Assembly (NCBI GenBank): GCA_026874595.1
Contig: CM049313.1
Location: forward strand, 13,449,508-13,513,507
Source of the DNA: Sipunculus nudus
Taxonomy: Eukaryota; Annelida; Sipuncula; Golfingiida; Sipunculidae
Direction of reading: 5' to 3'
Length of the DNA stretch: 64,000 nt
Shown: piece after piece, positions 56,927 through 64,000 of the stretch
How the letters are laid out: each line of letters begins with the position of its first letter
Numbering within the stretch: the stretch's first letter is position 1
Program-made: the position numbers and the translations under genes
The notes under the pieces: model-generated
What the model was told of the DNA's origin: nothing
The model's input: only the letters and a program-made list of their open reading frames with translations
Database searches by the model: none

Positions 56927-58414
56927 GTACGTTATTTAAAGTTGTCAGTATATAAGTATTAAATGTCTTGTGATTCTGGGAATAAGGTTCTGTCAGTCAG
57001 ACCTGCCAGATCAGTAGACGCACACACAGTTGCTTGGCTTCACCCTTATGTGCATTGAACTCAATCCTGCCATCTTTATATCAAGAAAGACAGAAATATT
57101 TGCTGTCTCCATGCTGTGCTAGTGCCTGCCAACCCCACAATGCTTGTAGTTTAAAAATGATGAAACTCCAAATTAAAAAGTGTATTAAATGCTCCTTTGC
57201 ACGTTACTGACTCTTCAGTGCATTAAGATTACACTTGTAATGACTCCCAATGTCTAACTGCACTCTAGTCAGGTAATAAATGTTGGTACCAGCACTGATT
57301 TAATTAAATCAGTCCAGCTCTGGACAGCCAACCAGACTGATCATATACAGGTGGTCCTGATCATGCTGATGTCAGTGCCCATCTTTCACAGTAGTGACAA
57401 ATGATTAAAGCTTTGCTTGACATAAAATATTGTAAAAAAATACTGATTAATTATATCAAGGACACAAAAAATGGAGCAGACATGTCAAGCACAGGTCTGA
57501 AAGCTCCTGAACAAATGTAGCCTCTGTAGGGAAGTAACATTTTCAGCCTAGGGAATATTGTAAATACTGATCTATCATGCAAAGGACACATTGTGGGAGT
57601 TGTCCAGTGTCAAATCTCTGTCTTCTAGTACTATAGTGTTGTGTGCTTGTACTCTGCTCCACTTATATATTCATAATATAAGGACAATTTTAAAAATAAA
57701 TAAGGAATCAACTGTATATCGAGAAAGAAATTCTTTTCTCACTTTTAACAACTCTTGTGACACTTATAATATATTATGATAATTCCATAAAATGTGTTTT
57801 CAGATATGGGTTAATTTCATAATGGGTAAAATTACATAATTTAGTGACAGTATAGTTATATTGATCAGATGTCAAGTACAATTATGTGCATAAAATCAGT
57901 GCCAGATGCTTTGTGAGCATAAAGCTAATTTTGATTACAAAACAAATCATCTAGTTTACTTGCTTCATGAAATGATGCATGAATGGTTTGCCTGTGACTA
58001 GTAGTAACTTGACAAGTGACATAACAGTTGGGATTGTATGTACCATTGAACTTGATATTTCCTGGGTAAATTATAAACAAGTCTTAATAACCTCACAGGT
58101 CCTTAAATTTTTAACTTTTTTAGATTGTATCATTACCCTTTACCAAAGTATAATCAGCAGTTATGTCTATTAGTAATTTCTTCCTCTCAATCAAAAATAA
58201 GAATGATTATTATCACTGATCTACAGTAATTAGTGACTTCTTGTTCAAAAACTATCCAGCTCTGACTTGAATGACCTCACTTAGATAATGACCTCACAAA
58301 GATAATTATTTAATTTTTTAAAATGGCTCACATAGTGACATTCATTAACCAGTTATAATTACTGATTGTGTCAGCTTTAACATTAAATAATAAGTGAGGA
58401 TTTCTACGCTACAG

Positions 58415-58585
58415 GAGATCAACGAAACAAGAACCCGCCATGAAACCACCCTGGAGCAGGTTGACATGAGTGCTCGGGAGGACTACGAGAACAAGCTGGC
58501 TGAGGCGGTGCGGCAGATGAGGGACGAGAACGACTATGTGATCAGGACAACACGCGAGGAAACAGAGGAGGTCTTCAACAGAAAG
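58415..58585 (+). CDS. Lamin exon 4 (end of coil 1B, linker, start of coil 2)
   Basis: The 171-bp, phase-0 exon (residues 232-288) lies between CTACAG and GTCAGC. It encodes EINETRTRHETTLEQVDMSA, REDYENKLAEAVRQMRDEND and YVIRTTREETEEVFNRK, matching the lamin segment across linker L12. The length equals that of human LMNA exon 4 as I recall it. Confidence 0.95.
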
Positions 58586-58728
58586 GTCAGCTGATCACCT
58601 GTTTTACATTGTAACATTGTATAAGCTTGACAGATTGAAAAATGTCTAATGTGCCATAAAAGTCCTCATTTGACTAAGTATACCCAAGTTTAATTCTTAA
58701 AAATGTTCATATTGCTAGTTAAATTATT

Positions 58729-59555
58729 GTATCCGCCAAACTAAGTTTTGACCAGGTTCTGTCGCCGCCACTGCTTTCGTTTCTGGAATAGAACGCTAAG
58801 ACCACTGGACAGATTTTTCAAAAATTTTACACGATTATCAGGTCAAATGTGAACTGGTGCCAAAATATTTTGCGTTGACTTCTGACCTTTCCTGTCTCCA
58901 GTGCGTCCATCTCTGCGTCTGTTTTGACACATTAGTTTGACAAATCAGGAAAAAAAATTTGCACAAATGTACCACTAGGATAGCCTTATAACATTCATAA
59001 TAATTGGTGGGGCCACCTGCAACCATTTTTGCACAATGTCCATCTGTTCATCTGCCTTGGGATAAAATCATTCACATCTCTGCAGTGAATGGACTTTTCC
59101 ACCTGAAATTTAGCATGTGTATTCATCCTGGATAACTTCCTTGATTTTATGACATATTCACATTCAGGCTGCACACATCCAGGCTTATATCGCAGGACTG
59201 GTTTGACGTATATTCCTGAACTTTTGCATGTGTATAGATCTCACATGGCTCTTTATCATAAGGAAAACTGGTGGTGCCACCTGCAACCATTTTTGCACAG
59301 CATTCGTCTGTTTGTCTGCTGTGGGACAAAAATCACTCATATCTCGACAGTGGTTTGACTTATCTGTCTAAAATTTTGCATGTATATACATCTTGGATAG
59401 CTTTCTTGATTTTGTGGCAAGTGGCGCCACCTACATTCACGTTCAGGCTGCAGACGTCCATGCTGATTTGCAACACGCCTCTCTCTATTTACCCTTGCCA
59501 TTCAATCCATGCCTCACTTCACCCGTCCCACTCTTGACTGGGGAATCCAGTCAAG
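58729..59555 (+). mobile_element. Hairpin-ended palindromic-core element, copy 1 (Helitron-like)
   Basis: Starts GTATCCGCCAAACTAAGTTT in lamin intron 4, like the copy at 62289. Core units carry GGTGGGGCCACCTGC (about 59007), GGTGGTGCCACCTGC (about 59270) and GTGGCGCCACCTAC (about 59422); one palindrome near 59150 is lost by deletion. Similarity to copy 2 runs up to CACTTCACCCGTCCCACTC, after which a different perfect hairpin follows: CTTGACTGG (59533-59541), loop GGAAT, CCAGTCAAG (59547-59555). The end lacks the CTAG seen in copy 2, so its right border is uncertain. Confidence 0.65.
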
Positions 59556-59599
59556 ATTTATGAATCCACATGGACCTGTCATCTTTGCTCTGCAAGAGA

Positions 59600-59740
59600 G
59601 CTGTTGTTAATATCATTATTATTATTGTTATCATTATTATTATAAATATTTATTTATTCATTGTATGTTATTATTAGTAGTAGTATTATTATCATTATTA
59701 TTAGTAGTATTACTATCATAATTATTTTTATCATAAATGT
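59600..59740. repeat. (ATT)n-rich microsatellite
   Basis: Degenerate ATT/AGT trinucleotide tract ending just before lamin exon 5. It leaves a short acceptor context (AAATGGCAG) and can generate a spurious ORF running into the exon. Confidence 0.85.
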
Positions 59741-59756
59741 TATATATAAATGGCAG

Positions 59757-59882
59757 CTTCAAGAGGTAGCAGATCAAGCCAGCAGGAATGATTCCATGGC
59801 TGAGAAAGCTCGCAAGGACCTGCTTTTCTCTCAGAAACGTGTGGATGAGCTGTCTGCCGAAGTCACCAGACTCGCCTCACAG
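59757..59882 (+). CDS. Lamin exon 5 (coil 2)
   Basis: The 126-bp, phase-0 exon (residues 289-330) begins LQEVADQASRNDSMAEKARK and continues DLLFSQKRVDELSAEVTRLA, ending SQ before GTAAGC. It corresponds to the early part of coil 2 and has the length I recall for human LMNA exon 5. The acceptor is unusual: an ATT-rich tract and TATATATAAATGGCAG, with little pyrimidine enrichment. Confidence 0.93.
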
Positions 59883-60310
59883 GTAAGCATTCACTCGTTA
59901 CAGGTAACTGGTCACCCATCACTCCCCTTAGGCAATCAGTCATTCACCACGGGCAATTCAGTCTCTTAGTATAGGTAATCTGTCACCTCAGATACCTTTT
60001 TGGATCAATTTGATTCACACTGGTTTCTACACCATACTTGTTTATCAAAGTTATTTACACACACAAATTCTCTGTCAAAACCAGGAATTAAAAGATGGGA
60101 ACGACAGGAATAAGAGTAAAAGCTACCTGACAGTTGTGTGTGTATGGATAAACCTAAAAAGAGAAAAAGTATATAGATATTAACACCAGGGACCTATTTG
60201 TCAAATTTGATTAAAAATCTAATAATTTAAAATTTATTTTAAAGGCACACAGAACCCTCATTTGAGCTTTAAGTAATAAATGTGTACATCATCAGTGGTT
60301 TTTCTCACAG

Positions 60311-60531
60311 ATTGCTGTCTATGAGGCTCGCATAAAAGAGCTTGAGTCTGAGCTGTCCCGTGAACGTGATGACCACCAGGCAGCGCTGGACCTGCGTGAT
60401 CGGGAGATCCGTAAGCTTCGCGAGCAGCTGGCTGACCGCTGGCAGGAGTATCAAGATCTACTGGACATCAAAATACAACTGGACAACGAAATCCTGACCT
60501 ACAGAAAACTGCTAGAGTCTGAGGAGGCCAG
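60311..60531 (+). CDS. Lamin exon 6 (coil 2 and rod end)
   Basis: The 221-bp exon follows TTTCTCACAG and ends before GTAACA. It encodes residues 331-403 plus two bases of codon 404. It contains the intermediate-filament rod-end signature EYQDLLDIKIQLDNEILTYR followed by KLLESEEAR, required for head-to-tail filament assembly. Its length equals human LMNA exon 6 as I recall it. Confidence 0.97.
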
Positions 60532-61173
60532 GTAACATAACAAGTTTAAAAATAAATTAGAGGTACCTATCAAATTTTGTACAGTCATAGATATATGGGT
60601 TGAAAGGTGAAGTCTATTGTGGTTCAGGACTTGACTTATAGAAAAATCCTTGATCTCATGTTTGGCAATATTTAATTCAATTTATACAAATTTTCAGGTT
60701 GTGGTGCCTCATACAAACCAATCTTTTTTTCTCATCCATTGCTTAGAATAATCTTGAATCCAGCAGGTCATGTAATACTAAAATCATGCAGGCCTCTTAA
60801 AAAGGAAATCTTAGACCTTATCATTGGAGATTCTATTACCATTATGCGGGTATGTATACAGACAAAGCAATGATCAGGTCACAGTGAAGTCATTTTCAAA
60901 ACATTGTAATTTTACATTTTAGATGTAAGGATGAAAAGCAAAATTATGCTTTTCTTTATTTTGCAGAATTACGATACAGAATTGATCATTTTGGAAGAGC
61001 TCTGTCATGTAAAGTTAGAAGCAATAGTTTGAAAGGGTTTTGTGTAGTGACCAGATGTAAATGTAATGAAACTGCTCATGGAATAACATCAGCCACCTTT
61101 CTTAATGTAACAAGTTTGACATGGGCTCACTTTTATCATAATATCGTCCAATGTATTGGTATTTGGTTTTCAG

Positions 61174-61432
61174 ACTGAACCTCTCAGACACCCAAACACC
61201 AAGTAAGCGAGGCACTCCAGGCCGATCAACGCCTTTGAGGGGAACACCAACAGGTGGCCGTAAGCGCAAACGAACCACAGCACTCACAACAACAGGAGCC
61301 GGAGGCAAGATGTTCTCGTCAGCATCAGCTGAAGCCAGCTATGCCTCATCATCAGGAGGAAAGGGGGAAATCGTTATTCAGGAAGTGTCTGACACCGGAA
61401 AATACATCAAACTCTTCAACAACACAGATGAG
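61174..61432 (+). CDS. Lamin exon 7 (tail, nuclear signal, start of lamin tail domain)
   Basis: The 259-bp exon runs from TTTTCAG to GTGAGG and encodes residues 404-490. Just after the rod lie four Thr-Pro sites (TPSKRG, TPGRS, TPLRG, TPTGG at residues 412-429), probable CDK targets, then the basic nuclear localisation signal GRKRKR (432-437), a Ser/Ala-rich linker, and the first strands of the immunoglobulin-like lamin tail domain (EIVIQEVSDTGKYIKLFNNT, 469-488). It is 36 bp longer than human LMNA exon 7 as I recall it. The nuclear signal plus tail domain identify a true nuclear lamin. Confidence 0.95.
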
Positions 61433-62288
61433 GTGAGGAGAATTAAAATAATTGGTCATCTTAACTGAACTGATATAAGATTTCCAGCATTCATGCCACA
61501 CTTTGTGTAGTGAAGTACTTAAGTCATGATCAGTAATAGTGTATTTTATAGGGTTATTTAAAAGGCTTATTTTACTAATTCTTATGCAATATTTCAAAAG
61601 ATTTATTTTTCTGTAATAAAGAGAAATGTATAATTGTATAAAAATAAGGCTTATAGAGTTTGATAACCTAGATATTTGATATGTGATGACCAAAAAGGCT
61701 CAAAATTAAAATTTAGTTTGTTATCTTGGTTTCAACATCAAATTCCTGCATAACGTATGTTATGGTCCAAGATAAATATTTGTGCCAATAAATTTGACTC
61801 AGGAGACACGATGACTACTCAAACAACACCACCATTCTTATATAAACCCTTATTTTTCTCAAAGCGTACATCTCCTATATGTTATAGAATATTTGTTATG
61901 TTTATAATTTGCGTTAAAAATAGGCCATCAAAAGAAAATCTTCAAAAATACTTAATTACCACCAATACTATAACACTGAATTCACATGTATAAAGTAAAT
62001 GTTGTTTCATTGAAACAAAAACCTCTTTTCATGACACACATATGACTTAAAGCTGTAGATGAGGTGCAGCAACCATTTAAGAAGCTCGCGAATTACACAT
62101 TTAATTCTTCCAGTTTCCTGTGGATGTATATGGGGCATGTCAATTGTAGGGTGCTGGCACCTAGTGGTGAAACTAAAAAATAATGATTATTAAAACAACT
62201 TGTGATATTGCCATATCCTTAGTAGGATAGGTACTTAATTGTAGGCTTGTACCTTTATACAGTTTGGACATGTTACTAGTTATAAATT

Positions 62289-63460
62289 GTATCCGCCAAA
62301 ACAGAGTTTTGCGGATACTATGTTATCAGCTGCACGCCGCGGCCGCCGCGGCGTAGGTGTCCGGAGAACTCCTTTGTAACTGCTGGGCAGAATTTTACGA
62401 AACCCGGGATTATGTTCGGGTAACATGTGAACTGCTGCGCCCCGATTTTGTTTAGACCTCTGACCTTTCCTCTGCGCTCTGCTTCCGTTTGTGCGTCTGT
62501 TTCCACACATAAACCCACATATCTTGGGAACCGTTTGACCGATCAGGAAAATTTTTTTGCACAAATGTAGCCCTTGGAGAGCTTTATAACATACACAAAA
62601 ATGGTGGCGCCACCTGCAACCATGTTTGCAGTGTCCATCTGTTCGTCTGCCTTGGGTTAAAATCACTCATATCTCTGCAGTGACTTGACTAATTCACCTG
62701 AAATTCGGCATGCGTATACATCCTGGATAGCTTTTCTGATTTTATGACAGGTGGCGCCACCTACATTCAGGTTTACGCTGCAGACATCCAAGCTCATAAC
62801 TAGGGAACTGTTTGACCTATTGGGCCAAAATTTTGCATGTGTATAGATCTCACATAGCTCTTTATCATACGCAAAACTGGTGGCGCCACCTGCAGCCATT
62901 TTTGCACAGCTCCTGTCTGTTTGTCTGCCATGGGAAAAAATCACTCATATCTCGGCAGTGGTTTGACATATCTGCCTAAAATTTTGCAGGTTTATACATC
63001 CCCGACAGCTCTCTTGATTTTGTGACAGGTGGCGCCACCTGCATTCTAGTTTATGCAGCAGACATCCAAGCTCATATCTTGGGAACCGTTTGACCGATTG
63101 GGCCAAAGTTTTGCATGTGTATAGTTCTCACATAGCTCTTTATCATACGCAAAACTGGTGGCGTCACCTGCAACCATTTTTGCTCAGCGTCCATCTGTTT
63201 GTCTGCCACGGGCTAAAATCACTCATATTCATGTAGTGGTTTGACTTATCCGCCTTAAATTTTGCATATGTATACAACTTGGACGGCTTTCTGGATTTTG
63301 TGGTAGGGGGGGCAACCTACATACACCATTTGGCTGCAGACATCCATGCTAATATGCAACACTCTATTTCCCCTTGCCACTCAATCCATGCCTCACTTCA
63401 CCCGTTCCACTCTGATTTAGGCGGATACACGTAGTCGCTTGTCGACTACCCGTATTCTAG
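62289..63460 (+). mobile_element. Hairpin-ended palindromic-core element, copy 2 (Helitron-like)
   Basis: Lies in lamin intron 7. The left end is itself a hairpin: GTATCCGCCAAAAC, then AGA, then GTTTTGCGGATAC. The core has six units, each centred on GGTGGCGCCACC or a variant, at 62603, 62750, 62879, 63028, 63157 and about 63301; the spacings alternate (147, 129, 149, 129, about 144), so the true unit is a dimer of about 277 bp. The right end has TTTAGGCGGATAC, a reverse copy of the left end, then a perfect GTAGTCG-CTTGT-CGACTAC hairpin (63431-63449), seven bases, and CTAG followed by T (63457-63461). A hairpin just before CTAG|T and a left A|TC are the terminal signs of Helitrons. There is no helicase, so it would be non-autonomous. 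A TIR transposon is the alternative. Confidence 0.7.
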
Positions 63461-63920
63461 TTTATACATAGAACAATATATTCTCTGTGATTTATCAGCT
63501 ATCTTCCCTCTTATTGTTCAGTCCAACACTTAACTTGACATTAGTTATTTGAACTATAATGGGGGAAGTACTACTTGCTCTCATCACAGTAAGCTATGCT
63601 TGTGACAAAGAAGCTTTTGGATCATGTTAATATTTACCATTGCTAGAGAAAACCAAGCAGAGTCTTTCCATGGAGTACAGATTAAAATAAACTGAAAAAA
63701 TCTGAAATCTTAAATTTTTGTTTGTTATGTTGTAGCTATTTTGTCAGTTAATTCCTGCTATGGCAGTGGATAATCTTTAACAGCTGAACTGCTTTAAACA
63801 TTATGTTTGCATATTGGCCGTGGCCATAGTCAGCTGATGACATTCCCAGAATCATCATTTATTGTATTGTATAGCAATTTGCTTACTAGATTAACTGCAA
63901 AGTAGAGTTTGTTTTTCAGG

Positions 63921-64000
63921 AAATGGCTCTAGGAGGATGGCAGCTGAAGCACCACGCTGGGGATAATGACAACACATACAAATTCCACCGTACATTACAT
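63921..64000 (+). CDS. Lamin exon 8 (tail domain, cut by window edge)
   Basis: Begins after TTTTTCAG in phase 0 and encodes from residue 491 on: EMALGGWQLKHHAGDNDNTY and FHRTLH, the GGW/GNWQ-type strand of the lamin tail domain. At least 80 bp are seen; the exon and the remaining tail, including any CaaX box, lie beyond the window. Confidence 0.93.

Noticed and set aside
59661-59756. N-terminal part of an ORF running into lamin exon 5
   Set aside because: Its start is microsatellite-derived Ile/Ser runs; only the part from 59757 on is exon.

Overview
This is a window of AT-rich animal nuclear DNA. The long introns with GT-AG borders, a nuclear lamin gene, a FEM1-family gene, and many degenerate LINEs, MITEs, SINEs and tandem-core elements point to an invertebrate lophotrochozoan, most likely a mollusc. 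That assignment is an inference from the repeat style and the two genes; no species can be read off. Only two genes are convincingly supported: FEM1B (minus strand, 9915-11798, complete, intronless coding region) and a nuclear lamin (plus strand, first coding exon at 39650, eight exons seen, running off the right edge).

Layout. 1-5130: a satellite of 30-bp monomers organised into higher-order repeats of about 1.03-1.06 kb, decaying into an older, more diverged array. 5150-5645: a TTAA-ended MITE. 6246-7545: a tandem-core element on the minus strand. 9868-11800: FEM1B and its probable polyadenylation signal. 12000-23100: gene-poor DNA with microsatellites, perfect hairpins, a direct-repeat-flanked tandem block, a tRNA-like SINE relic and a second MITE. 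23117-28730: a degenerate CR1/L2-like LINE on the minus strand with an interrupted ORF1 and a shattered ORF2 that has lost most of its endonuclease. 30711-33800: two tandem-core elements. 34027-36330: a second, unrelated, broken LINE on the plus strand. 37000-38520: nested insertions, in which a SINE sits in a palindromic-core repeat and a TTAA MITE sits in another repeat whose empty counterpart lies at 46557.

39380-64000 is the lamin gene: a promoter with CCAAT, E-box and YY1-type motifs, exon 1 (head plus coil 1A and part of 1B), a 13.7-kb first intron carrying several mobile elements, then seven more coding exons covering the rest of the rod, the nuclear localisation signal and the start of the lamin tail domain. 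Exon lengths for the rod match vertebrate lamin genes as I recall them, except for one intron displaced by eight codons. Introns 4 and 7 carry two copies of a hairpin-ended, Helitron-like element whose core repeats a GGTGGCGCCACC palindrome.

The two genes have unrelated roles (FEM1B as a CUL2 ubiquitin-ligase receptor, lamin as the nuclear scaffold). The most distinctive content is the set of modular non-autonomous elements: conserved or hairpin termini enclosing tandem cores, which resemble the pearl/CvA-type and Helitron-like elements described from bivalves.
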